Positions 10,283 to 20,278 of a stretch of DNA of 64,000 nucleotides are shown piece after piece. The notes under the pieces are model-generated. The model saw nothing but the letters and a program-made list of their open reading frames with translations. It was not told the origin of the DNA and did no database searches. A program made the position numbers and the translations under genes. The stretch is from UBA6168 sp965222975. GTDB taxonomy: Bacteria; Bacteroidota; Bacteroidia; Chitinophagales; Saprospiraceae. The first letter of the stretch is position 1; the number at the start of each line of letters is the position of its first letter. The stretch is taken from the NCBI GenBank assembly GCA_965222975.1, contig CBDCVJ010000046.1, forward strand, positions 67,764 through 131,763. The letters are read 5' to 3'.

Positions 10283-10958
10283 GCAGTTCATCCAGTTTCT
10301 GAAAAGATGTATCCGACTGCTGTGCCACTACCCTCTCTTGGATAAAGTTTAATGCTTTAATGTAGTCACTTCTTTTAAAAGTATCATTCACAACAGGCTC
10401 TGCGTGAAGGTTTTCCCAACCCAAAATCAAAGTTGTTTTCACTAATTCCAATAGTCTCCCAATCTCTGCTTGAAAGAATTCCGCAAAATCATTTGGGGTG
10501 TCACGAAAAACAAATTTAGTGGCGTTAATCGAATACCGTTCTTTGTTGTTGCCCAACCAAATTGCAGCCGCTTTGTAATTTGACCTATTGAAAAGCCGTT
10601 CCTCTAAAGTAAGACCATCAACGTCGCTCTCCCTCTGTTTTTCTTTACTTACCTCAAGCTGTTGCGACAGAGACGCTTCAATATCTTGTAAATGCTTTTC
10701 GGATTGCCTGAGCTTTACTTCAAGCCTTGATAATACGTTTATCACGTCCAAGTTGATTTTGTTTTGTTGAATATCTACTTCAGTATTTGAAAGAATGCCT
10801 GACAGCTCCTGCTTTTTGAGTTTGTTCCAACGGGTCTGCAACATCAACACCTCTCCTTCAATACCCCAATCCACTTTACGCAGTGCTAAAAGCACTGCCT
10901 CTGTGTGTGTCTCCACGATTTGTTCTTTCAAACTGGCTATGTGTTCCAAATCGGTCAT
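10254..10958 (-). CDS. EAD11-like adaptor-domain protein
   Basis: A 234-aa protein whose first 85 residues match the effector-associated domain 11 pattern as I know it: a short helix (LKEQIVETHTEAVLLALRKV), then EVLMLQTRWNKLKKQ, then a helix ending INLDVINVLSRLE. EAD modules are small death-domain-like adaptors in bacterial conflict systems, usually coupling sensor proteins to effectors. A coiled-coil segment and an unrecognised C-terminal domain (about 130-234) follow. No catalytic motif is visible. It is the last gene of the long defence operon. The EAD11 call is by eye, from conserved spacing, not by search. Confidence 0.55.
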   Translation of the reverse strand: MTDLEHIASLKEQIVETHTEAVLLALRKVDWGIEGEVLMLQTRWNKLKKQELSGILSNTEVDIQQNKINLDVINVLSRLEVKLRQSEKHLQDIEASLSQQLEVSKEKQRESDVDGLTLEERLFNRSNYKAAAIWLGNNKERYSINATKFVFRDTPNDFAEFFQAEIGRLLELVKTTLILGWENLHAEPVVNDTFKRSDYIKALNFIQERVVAQQSDTSFQKLDELLTQLKERLV

Positions 10959-11010
10959 AGTGACAATAGGTAGTAGTTCCGAATTTCATGTTAAAGGTAA
11001 AAATAATTTG

Positions 11011-11343
11011 TTAATAGCTAAAAACATAGCGAAGGATACGACATGATATAAAATAATGATAGTTACTACGATACGCAAAGGCTCTCAATTTCTTTTTCAC
11101 CTTTAAAAATACGTCCCTCATTGATTCTTCAAAAGTTATCATATTTGTTGAAATAAATTCCAACATCTGAGGCCAATCTTCTATCTCTAAAACATTTACA
11201 CCTTCAAGTTTGTAGGATACCCTGCTCATCTTTTTATCAACAAACCTTTTCCATTTTAGAGAATGGCCAAAGCTGTTTTCAATTGCTTCTTTGTGCTTAA
11301 TGAGTTCATCAAAGAATCCCTCATGGTGAAAGCCATAAATCAC
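11011..11343 (-). CDS. DUF4268-like domain protein
   Basis: A 110-aa protein with a GTG start at 11343 just after an upstream stop. The pattern FFDELIKHKEAIENSFG-x-LKWKR followed by the conserved DWPQMLEFI resembles the DUF4268 domain, which often forms the C-terminal part of nuclease-like proteins. The last approximately 20 residues look out of place (SNYHYFISCRILRYVFSY) and may come from a frameshift. It sits between the 383-aa nuclease-like gene and the EAD11-like gene, all co-directional. Confidence 0.5.
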   Translation of the reverse strand: MIYGFHHEGFFDELIKHKEAIENSFGHSLKWKRFVDKKMSRVSYKLEGVNVLEIEDWPQMLEFISTNMITFEESMRDVFLKVKKKLRAFAYRSNYHYFISCRILRYVFSY

Positions 11344-11362
11344 AAAAGTAATTTAGTGTATA

Positions 11363-12514
11363 TTATTCAAACCTGTATCTGTCAATTACTATTTTTTGGC
11401 TTGGATTATAAAACTCTTCCTCCTGTTTTACAGCTTTTTCTAATGCCACATCATATATCCAATCTTCTTCAATAAATGCCCAGTTAAAATCTAAATACTC
11501 TCCTTTTTTGAACACAATAACTCCTAAACATTTTTTTAACTTTCGTTTATATTTATAAATCAAAGTAAAGTTTTTTAGCCCATTCTCCCAATTATTAATA
11601 TTCTCATCTAATAAAGAAATAAAAACAAAACCACATCCAGTTCTCGTAGATGTGAACCTTCTTGGAGGGGAAAATCTATTTTTTTTGACATCCTCTACTA
11701 TTAGCTGAAATCTTTTCTTAAATTCTAATAACTCGTACCTTTTAAGTTTTGCTATCTCTTTAATAATTAAATGGTACTCTGTGGAGTTTTTCTGTGATTC
11801 AATCCTAATCCTGTCCTTAAAGCTTTCAATGATTCCAGACATATCAAATTCCTCTATGTCATCTTTCATTTTTGTAAGCACCTCAATGTACTCTGGCTTA
11901 ATAAATGTTTCATCATCAGTATTCAAGAAATGACCGAGGATATACTGTTCAGGGAAAACTCTGATTATTTCCTTGTGCTTTGAATATATTCTTTCCCTAA
12001 ATTTTAAATACTCATCTAACTCTGTTGGAGTAATCAAATACTTACAAATCCAATAATAATCTTCAGCGTGAAAAAGATGAATATATCCTACATCTTGGCT
12101 TTTATAGAATTTGGCATTTCTGTTTTCCTCACTTAAAGTAACATCTATTTTGTAAACTATAACCTTATTAATCCCTTGCTTGTCAACTTTTGAAATATCA
12201 ACAAATTGGCCTCTCCTATTGGCTATTGGAATCGAGTCGTGTTGTTGCAGATATTTGAGTGTGTCCTTAATCTGTTCCTTTGCTTTTTTAAGAACTTTAT
12301 TTTTGAACCAAGCATCTGCTGAACTCACAGATTTTAATGAGTCTCTTTCTTTTATTTGGATAACGAAAAGTATCTCATCAAGCCATAAAACATTGTCAGC
12401 TAATTCTTTTTTCCCGTCACTTGGGTAGAATTCATTTTTGTCAAAAGTGAATTCTTTGTAGAATACATTTTCATTGATTGAAGAAATTAAATCCTCTGAA
12501 TGGTTTTTACTCAT
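11363..12514 (-). CDS. Unknown 383-aa defence-operon protein, nuclease-like
   Basis: Intact; its ATG overlaps the stop of the preceding gene (ATGA at 12511-12514), so the two are translationally coupled. The N-terminal third has the segment LWLDEILFVIQIKERD, an acidic then I-x-K layout reminiscent of a PD-(D/E)XK core. The middle is helical and charged, and the C-terminal part has strands (GCGFVFISLLDE, LGVIVFKKGEYLDFNWAFIEE). I infer a nuclease-type fold but no family. Stops at TAA. Confidence 0.6.
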   Translation of the reverse strand: MSKNHSEDLISSINENVFYKEFTFDKNEFYPSDGKKELADNVLWLDEILFVIQIKERDSLKSVSSADAWFKNKVLKKAKEQIKDTLKYLQQHDSIPIANRRGQFVDISKVDKQGINKVIVYKIDVTLSEENRNAKFYKSQDVGYIHLFHAEDYYWICKYLITPTELDEYLKFRERIYSKHKEIIRVFPEQYILGHFLNTDDETFIKPEYIEVLTKMKDDIEEFDMSGIIESFKDRIRIESQKNSTEYHLIIKEIAKLKRYELLEFKKRFQLIVEDVKKNRFSPPRRFTSTRTGCGFVFISLLDENINNWENGLKNFTLIYKYKRKLKKCLGVIVFKKGEYLDFNWAFIEEDWIYDVALEKAVKQEEEFYNPSQKIVIDRYRFE

Positions 12515-13986
12515 CTTTTTATAATGGTCTTAAACGACAAGAATTTTTCCAACATGCTACAAAATTTATTGTAGTCCATATTCTTTAACTCAAATAGCGA
12601 AAACATTGGAATTGGCAAGGGTCTATTTTCCATAAATTGGATAGCCAGAATTTCATAAGTTACAAAGAATGAAACAACTGTATATCTACATGAATCAAAA
12701 TCATAAACTTCTCCAATTTGAGCAAGGTTCGATTCAAGCCAAGAGTGCCTTCTTAAATGTTTGTCAAAGTATCCTTTTTTTGAACCAGCTCCGAAATACT
12801 GCTCTACCTGCTCAACCATTTGCTTACTGTTTTTAGCTTGTTCGGTTCTTTTGCATTCGATAGAGTAGATAACTTTTTTTTCGTGGTCAATGGTGAAAAC
12901 ATCACTATCTCCTAAATTAGTCAACGATTTTAATTTGCCGCTTGGAGAAATTTCCACTTCCTCATCAATAAAACATTTAGTATTCTCACTAAACCAACTA
13001 ATTACTTCTTTTTGTACGACTACTCCCCTCTTTTTTGTAATGATTGAAATTTGCCTTTCCAAATCACTCTTTTCTTCTGCCCTGTATCTACCTGACATGA
13101 ATAGATAATTCAAATACATCCAGGAATGGTTGAGATGCCTGGGAGTCCAATAAATCATTGGGTTGTCTTTTTCTTCGCCATAATCAATAGAAATTAAAGG
13201 ACGCTGTAAGTAGCTCAATTTTCTATTATATCTCCAGGGCGAAATATCAATGTTTTTGAATCCATCGGGTATTTTGATAACATCGCCTCTATTCCACAAA
13301 CTCAGAAATTTTATTCCCTTTTGTATCTCATCATCAGTAAACGGTTCATCAAAGGATTTTTTTACCTCAAAAATAATTTCAGGAATGGTCAGTTTTGCGA
13401 TACTTGAATTTTGCTCAAAACCAATATCAACTAAGAGGTTTACCATTCCACCTAACTTGGCAAAACTGATTCCCACTTCATTGGTAAAGGCATTATTGAA
13501 ACCTTCTGGGGCAGGGTCTTTCTTGCCTTCTTTTTCAATAAAATGGGACGAAAAACTTTCAACTGTATCTTCAATATATTCTTTTACCCTTATCTCAGAA
13601 AATTGATGAAAAAACTGTTCAGAAATCTGCCTTGAATTTGTACCTATTCTGCGAGAAGGAAGTACTGCCAATTCAACATCAAATAAGTCATACCTGATTT
13701 TATCTCCCACACCTCCCCACCAGACAATCAAAGACATTAATACGACGACATCATCAAGTATCTGTTGATTAATCTGAGAATTACCAAATGAAGGTTCAGC
13801 CGAAAGATGTTCAATAAGGCATCTAAGCACTAAACTTGTTTCATCAGTAACCTCTGTCTTTTTTTGAATCTCAGCAACTATGTCCTCTTGTTCCGCAAAA
13901 CAATGAAGTCTGGTTGGTGTCCTTAGCCTTGAAAGTGCGTTTTCATGTAATATAGCCTCGTAATTCTTCATTAATTCAAAAAGCAA
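12511..13986 (-). CDS. Putative PD-(D/E)XK nuclease-domain protein, 491 aa
   Basis: Intact 491-aa protein. Near residues 370-390 it has GDSDVFTIDHEKKVIYSIECK, that is, D-x(n)-E-x-K in the strand-turn-strand layout of PD-(D/E)XK endonucleases. The N-terminal 250 residues are helical with no motif I recognise. Its TGA stop overlaps the next gene's ATG, which confirms standard-code reading here. It begins 10 bp after the end of the SEC-C-type gene. Probably part of a multi-gene anti-phage module. Confidence 0.65.
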   Translation of the reverse strand: MLFELMKNYEAILHENALSRLRTPTRLHCFAEQEDIVAEIQKKTEVTDETSLVLRCLIEHLSAEPSFGNSQINQQILDDVVVLMSLIVWWGGVGDKIRYDLFDVELAVLPSRRIGTNSRQISEQFFHQFSEIRVKEYIEDTVESFSSHFIEKEGKKDPAPEGFNNAFTNEVGISFAKLGGMVNLLVDIGFEQNSSIAKLTIPEIIFEVKKSFDEPFTDDEIQKGIKFLSLWNRGDVIKIPDGFKNIDISPWRYNRKLSYLQRPLISIDYGEEKDNPMIYWTPRHLNHSWMYLNYLFMSGRYRAEEKSDLERQISIITKKRGVVVQKEVISWFSENTKCFIDEEVEISPSGKLKSLTNLGDSDVFTIDHEKKVIYSIECKRTEQAKNSKQMVEQVEQYFGAGSKKGYFDKHLRRHSWLESNLAQIGEVYDFDSCRYTVVSFFVTYEILAIQFMENRPLPIPMFSLFELKNMDYNKFCSMLEKFLSFKTIIKR

Positions 13987-13995
13987 TTTTTTGAA

Positions 13996-16377
13996 TTATA
14001 GTTGCTTAGAATTCTTCCTTAGCTCCTTTAGTAGTGTGAAAACAACGTTCTTGGTTAATTTTTGCTTTTCATCTTTCTCCCCTATTTCTCCTTCTGGTGG
14101 ACAACTTTCACCAAGCAAAGGTATCACCTCATCCATATACCATTGCTTCCTTGATTCTTGGATAAGTCTTGCGGAGTTCACATTTCTTGGGTCGAGAGCA
14201 ATTGAATACTTAGTGTTGATAAAGAGCAACATTTTCTTTAGTCCCAATGGAAGCCTTTCGTTTACGATACTTTCTATTACCTTTGAAAAAGTGTATTTTC
14301 CAAATTGTGGCTCTCCAATAACTGACCTAAACAATATAGTATTTGTTGAAGTATAATTCTCTCCCCTCATTATCTGAGGAACTTATGTGACCACTAATTT
14401 CACCTGGAATTTTTATTTCAATTTTGTCGGATTCAATGCTGAAAGTAAATTTATCAGCCGATGTAATATCCTTGTTTCCAAAACTTTCATGGCGTTCAAA
14501 TAACTCAATATTCATTAGCTCAAAAGAAATTAGCAATGAGAACTTTTTCAAGGGTTTCAAATGTGGATATAATTGTTCTCTTACTTGCCAAAGCCAATAG
14601 CAAATAGCTTCTGAAAATTCCCAGTATAAATGAAAATCTTTCTTTGGTATCTCTCCTGAATTATTTTTGGCTCTTAGCCAAATATCAATTGGATACTCTG
14701 GTATGTAGTATTCTAATTGCTGCCCTATACTGTCGGTGTTAAAATAGCGGGGAATATAATCGCCAAACTTCACCACAGGGACAAGAACAGGATGTTTGAT
14801 GTCATTGACTTTATGATAGACAATTATTTTGTCTTCATTTTCAGTAGCGTCTTTAATTACGTTCATTCCGCCATCAACAAGATAAAACCCATCGGGCTTC
14901 TTATCATCTCCCAAATAAAATGAATTGTTCTTTCTGTATAAGTTATAATAGTCTAACAAATCAAAATTTGGCAACATAAATTGGAGAGAGCTACGGAACT
15001 TTTTCAAGGACTCAAGAAAGTACCAGAGAGACATATTATCATGCGACTCGCTTTTTATCCAACAAAGAAATTTATGCACACTTGAAACAAAATTATTGGT
15101 GTTATCGCCCCTTTTAGGGTACATAAGCATGTACTCCCTTCCAATTGTAGAATAAAGTGTCAAATCAATAAACTTATGTCCTTTAAATTCTTTTTGTAGC
15201 AAGTCATAATTCCTGTCTTGTAATCGTTGTACATCCCTTATTTTTGCCATTGGGTCTCTATGGCATGGAGTTTTGAAGTTGTATTTTTCTCCCTCATCAT
15301 AAATAAAACTAAGGTATGCCAGTTTGTCGGAATCAAATCTAAATAAAGCATTTTTAATTGGTAGGCTATCGTCCTTTTCAAAATCGAATTTCTCTATTTT
15401 AAATTTTACCTTGCTTGTAAAAAAGAACAGTTCTTTCCAAACGGTTTTATGAAACTGTTGAAGCAATTCCTTCCTATATCCAAATTTTTCAGCCTGAACC
15501 CAAGCAAAATGAATTAACGAGCTAACAATACTTGTGGGAGAAACAAGTAGCACACCATTTGTTAATTGTGCGAGTGGCTTTGTAATTAACGGATTATTAG
15601 GTATCCGCTACTCTCATTTTCAGGGTTGTTTCTATCTTCATGCATCTAATGCTAAAATGAGAGATTATTCCTCTTGTCTATTTTAAGATTGCTCACAAAA
15701 TTCTTCAATCCAATCATTGGAGAAGAAAAGAGCATCCCTAAAGTCAAGGATGTTTGATGGGAATTCGATTTCGCTACTGCTACTCTCATGTTCTCCATAC
15801 ATATTCCTTTTATGCCCGACTCTGGAGGCGACTAAATCCGACATTGTTAGCAAGAGAAGAAAAGCATTATTGAGTTGTTTGAAGCAACTCTTTCGGGAAG
15901 GTGTTTCTATTAAATTGGATGGCACTTATTATCATATTTAGTGTAAAAGCACCTTGTTCAAAATTGCCACCATACACAGTATTATTCCCTAAAGTGTAGA
16001 TGATGTTTTCTGTAAAAAGGTTTCCAGGTGGGTCTTCAAGGTGATGATACCCGAAGTGTTTATTGAAAAAAGACCTGAGTTTTTCTCGGATTTACCTGCT
16101 CTTTACTATCACTCTTTACCGAAAGGGCTTCTAAAATTAGATATTCTAACCTCAAATTTTTTCCATGATTAGGCGGGTAAATTGAAAGTGCTGCTAAAGT
16201 TGCAACCAAATCAATATTGTGAAAGTCTTGAAAATACGCTCTGAGAAAAGAAGTTTCACTTTGAGATTTCTCTTGAGCGTTTTTTGTATATTTTACTCCT
16301 TTTTGGAGACAACAATGTTTATACTTTTTCCCACTCTCACATGGACATTTTTCATTTCTACCTACTTTATTCGCCAT
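13996..16377 (-). pseudogene. SEC-C motif protein, frameshifted (one gene or two)
   Basis: It starts at ATG 16377 with a zinc-binding SEC-C motif (MANKVGRNEKCPCESGKKYK then HCC). The coding potential then moves between frames: 16377-16085, 16085-15890 (HFGYHHLEDPPGNLFTENII), 15925-15683 (NMYGEHESSSSEIEFPSN), a short bridge, 15553-14327 (408 codons) and 14370-13996. The pieces read as a roughly 780-codon protein split by four or five single-base shifts; two adjacent genes remain possible, because the long 15553 frame has only a GTG start. Beyond SEC-C no catalytic motif is visible. It lies between YgjP and the nuclease-like gene. Confidence 0.5.
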
Positions 16378-16389
16378 TATACTATGTGT

Positions 16390-17065
16390 TTCTAAAACAC
16401 ACCTCTCCCCAAACTCCCTCAACCACTCCTTCGCCTCCCAAGTAATTAGGCATTTGCACCTTCACGATATTCCAGAAACGCTCTGAATGGTTTAGTTCGA
16501 TGAGGTGTGCCAATTCGTGGGATGACCACATAATTGATGACAAAGTGGGGGGCTTTGATAAGCCTCCAATTGAAGTTCAGATTCCCTTTTAGGGTACATG
16601 AACCCCAACGATATTTCAAGTCGGAGATAAGGATGTCGTTGTATTCCACACCCAATTGCCGTGCATACCGCTCGACCTTTGGGGTGATTTTTTCCTTGGC
16701 CTTTTCCTTGTACCAATTATTCAGAATATCAGGAGCTTGATGGAGGTTGCTTTTTGATGATTAAGAACTTACTGGCAAAGTGAATGCCTTCGATGGGTTC
16801 TTGCACCACATCGAGTTTATAGTTTTTCCCTAAGTATGTAATGGATTTGCCGGAAATGAAAGGTGTCTCAGATTTGCGTTCCCCAAATTTCGGTGAAGTG
16901 ATTTATCTTTTCAAACAACCAGAATTTTTTCTTTTCCACAAATCGGTCAATGGTGTCTTTGTTTGTGCCACTTGGCGCAAGTACGACCACTGATTTGTCC
17001 CTCTCGACCACAAGGCCGAGGGTCTTTCTTTTGTCTGAAAATTTGGTCGTGTAGTTCAAAGTCAT
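16390..17065 (-). pseudogene. YgjP-like metallopeptidase (M48/DUF45), frameshifted
   Basis: Pieces of a YgjP/SprT-related zinc metallopeptidase as commonly found in type I restriction operons. The N-terminus MTLNYTTKFSDKRKTLGL is at 17065. The block SDLKYRWGSC is near 16600. The zinc motif HELAHLIELNHSERFW is near 16520, but in another frame: one extra C before CAC shifts it. At least three or four one-base shifts break the frame between 17000 and 16400. It is 11 bp downstream of HsdR. Confidence 0.65.
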
Positions 17066-17076
17066 CTCAATAGTAT

Positions 17077-20000
17077 TTATTCAGCATAAAGGATAGTGTC
17101 ATTATTCGTCTTGGCCAACTCCATAATTCTCGAAATCAAAGCCTGTATTTTCTTCCCCATATTGGGCAATTTAAAATTGTCGGGCGATAACAGGAGTTTT
17201 TGAATTTCTCCCTTTAACCTGTTTTGAGCCATGAGCTTGGTAGCATCCCAAAAGCCATTCAATTGAAGTTCCCTTTCCAGCAAATTGGTCAGGTGTTGGG
17301 TAAGGTTCACCAAAGTTGCAATCTGCTCTTCGCTCAGGTCTTTTGTATCGTACAATTCATTTTGGAACAAACGGAAAAAACGGCATCTGCTTTTTGCGGT
17401 GCAATCCATAGGTTGGTTTGTTTTCCTCTTCTTTGATTTGCTTCAGGAACTTCTTCAATTCATCATAGATGGCCGCCCAATTATTCTCATTCTCTTCTAA
17501 TATCCTCTGCAATGCTTCCGCAAAAGATTTATATAATTCAGGGTCTTCCGGCAAGTGTTCCTCGATGTATGAACGGATGGCATGTTCATTTTCTGCCGCT
17601 TTGGTCTTGGCTCTTTTCCTCTTGGAAGCTTCATCCAAAAACTCATCATCCAGAATAGAAAGCGGTGGCACTTTTTGGTCTATACCTTTTGAAATCAAAT
17701 ACTCATCAGTAATTGCCCTCAATTTTTTGGACACCCCTTTCATGCTCATGCGGTTGTCCCTAAAATGCCTTCCGGCCATAACATTGATTTCGGAAAGCAT
17801 ATTGTACTCTTTCAAATAGTCCAGTGCTTTTGGGTTGGGAAGGACTATATCAAAGGCTTTTGAAAGCTTTTTAAATTTTTGAATAAATTCAAAACGGATG
17901 TTCTCGTCATAAAAAAGGTCATAGAAAGCATCAAAGTCGTTCAGGTCTTCGATGCCATATTGCTTGATGAAATCCATGACTTCTTTGTGGGCATGGATAA
18001 GGTCATTTCAGTTCTTCGGTATCGTTACTGAAAGTGCCTATTATTTCATCCACTTCATCAGCATCTACGCCGCCAACTTCTTTATCGGAATAATGCAGGA
18101 TGGCTTCTTTTAGGTGATGCCCTACCCCAACATAGTCTATGATAAAACCTTTGTTTTTATCCTTGCTTCCGACACGGTTGACCCTGGCAATCGCCTGTAA
18201 AAGATTGTGGGCTACTATTATGCGGTCGAGGTACATGACCTGTTCGATAGGAGCATCAAAACCCGTCAGAAGCATGTTATTGACGATAACAATTCCCATC
18301 ATCCCATTCCCACTATCGCCTTCGTCCTGATAGCCAAGCTTGAAGCGCTCAATGATGGCTTTATGCTTTCTGCTATCTGTGTAGGGTTTTAAATGTGGCT
18401 CGTCGTTATTACTTCCAGACATGACCACATCAGTTTCTACCTTCTCCAAAAGAGTTATGTCTATCCTGAAAGGATTGGATTTTTTGAGCTGCTCGATTTT
18501 CTTTTTCAATGCCTCATCCAATGCTTCCTTATACCTCACACATGCCTCTCTTGAGGTCGCCACTATTTGCGCCTTGAATCCATTGGCAAAGATGTGGTTC
18601 ACATAATGGTCAACCATATCCTCAGCTTTGGCTCTGATAGTTTCCCGTGCTTCGAGGTAAGCTCTTTTGGTAGCGTACCCTAAAATTTCCTGTTGTTGCT
18701 TGGCATCGTAATCTTGAAATACATCAATGAACTTGGCATTCATCTGCTCTTTGTCGGTGATGGCAGCATTATGGGTTCTTCCTTCATAGACTATTTCCAA
18801 TGTCACTCCGTCTTCGATGGCTTGACGCATGGTGTATTTATCAATGTAGTCACCGTAGCGTTTTTCAGTCTTGGCAATGGGCGTACCTGTGAAACCCACA
18901 TGGGTAGCATTAGGCATAGCCTTTTGTAGATTGGCGGCAAGTACAGAGTACTGTGTCCTATGTGCCTCATCAGTCATTACCAAAATACGGTCACTATCGT
19001 TCATTTCATCCAAGATGCCATAGTTGATGTCTTTCTTGTCCTGAAACTTGTGAATCATGGCCATTACCAAGTCAGCCGTTTTGCCTGGTATATACTCCTT
19101 CAACTTGCGAATGCGGTTCGCTATTTTGACCGAGAAGCCAATTGTGCCACTTGTACCAGTCAACTGCTCTTCAAGGTCAGTACGGTCAGTAACAAAGACT
19201 ATCTTCCACTTCTTCAGTTCCTCATCTTTTTTCATCTCACGTACCAGGAACATCATGGTTAGCGATTTACCGCTCCCCTGCGTATGCCAGATAATACCAC
19301 CCCTCTCCTTTGGGCTACGTCCATTCTTCAGACGGTCAAGCATCACCTTAACTGCCCTGAACTGTTGATACCTGCCCACCATTTTGATGGTCTTGTTCCC
19401 TTCCGTTTTAAAAATGGTGAAAGAACGGATAAGGTCGAGCAAGTTTTGTTTGGAGAACATCCCCGCTACTAAGCGCTGTTGGTCGTTAGGTGCAGATGCT
19501 CCCGTACTGATGTCATTGACAGATAATGGGTATGGGTCAGTCCAACGGTAGAAATGCTTTTCTACGTGAGTAGTGACAGTCCCGAATTTCGCCTCATTCC
19601 TGCATGTCGCTATCAGGATTTGGTTGAAGTAGAATAGCTCTTTGTTCCCTTCACGGATAGTGTCACTCCTCTGCTCGCTGTACCTCAATAACTGCTCGAT
19701 GGCTTCCCCCATTGGGTCTTTGACCTTGGGCGATTTGGCTTCGATGACCACCAATGGCAAACCATTCACGAACAGGATAATATCGGGATAGATGTGGTTT
19801 TCCGTGCCTATGATGCGGACTTTGAATTGCGAAACAGCAAGAAAGATATTATTAGCAGGATGGTTGAAATCTAAATATCTTACCGTTGGAGATTTTTGCC
19901 CCGTTTTGCGGTTTTCACTCACACTGGTATTACCAAGCAAAAGTTCCAGCACATTCTTGTTGTTCTCCAATAAATTCCCTGCGGTATAAGTGGTGAGCTT

Positions 20001-20240
20001 ACGGATGACCTCCTCTACTTGGTCGTCTTCCAGCCAGGGGTTGATTTGCTTTAAAGCTTCAGCTAATTGGGGCTTGATGATAACCTGTGAGAAATTCTCC
20101 CTATAAGATTCTTTGGGGTATTGTACTCCTTCAGAAGGAGACTTCAGACGTAGTACCTGCCAGTTCATTCCTTCCAATTGTTTCAGGAAAGGTTCTTCTA
20201 CGAAGGTTCTTTCATCAATGTAATGGCGGTTGTGACTCAT
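17077..20240 (-). pseudogene. hsdR: Type I restriction endonuclease subunit R, two frameshifts
   Basis: The ATP-dependent translocase/nuclease subunit of a type I R-M complex. The first frame (20240-18003, 745 codons) carries the HsdR N-terminal nuclease core (PDIILFVNGLPLVVIEAKSP), Walker A WHTQGSGKSLTM, DEAH as MTDEAHRTQ, and the SF2 motif GFTGTPI. The C-terminal region continues in another frame from AAA-T-GAC at about 18006 (DLIHAHKEVMDFIKQYGIED) to 17400, then after a T/C-run shift to TAA near 17077. Joined length is about 1050 aa, normal for HsdR. The two shifts are single-base. Partner subunits are upstream in the same operon. Confidence 0.85.
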
Positions 20241-20278
20241 ACTTATTTTTATAAATGGGTTAAATTACGATAGTCATT

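Noticed and set aside
18003..18010. TGA at the end of the first hsdR frame as another recoded Gly
   Set aside because: The downstream HsdR sequence continues in a different frame (DLIHAHKEVMDF), so this is a one-base frameshift, not recoding.
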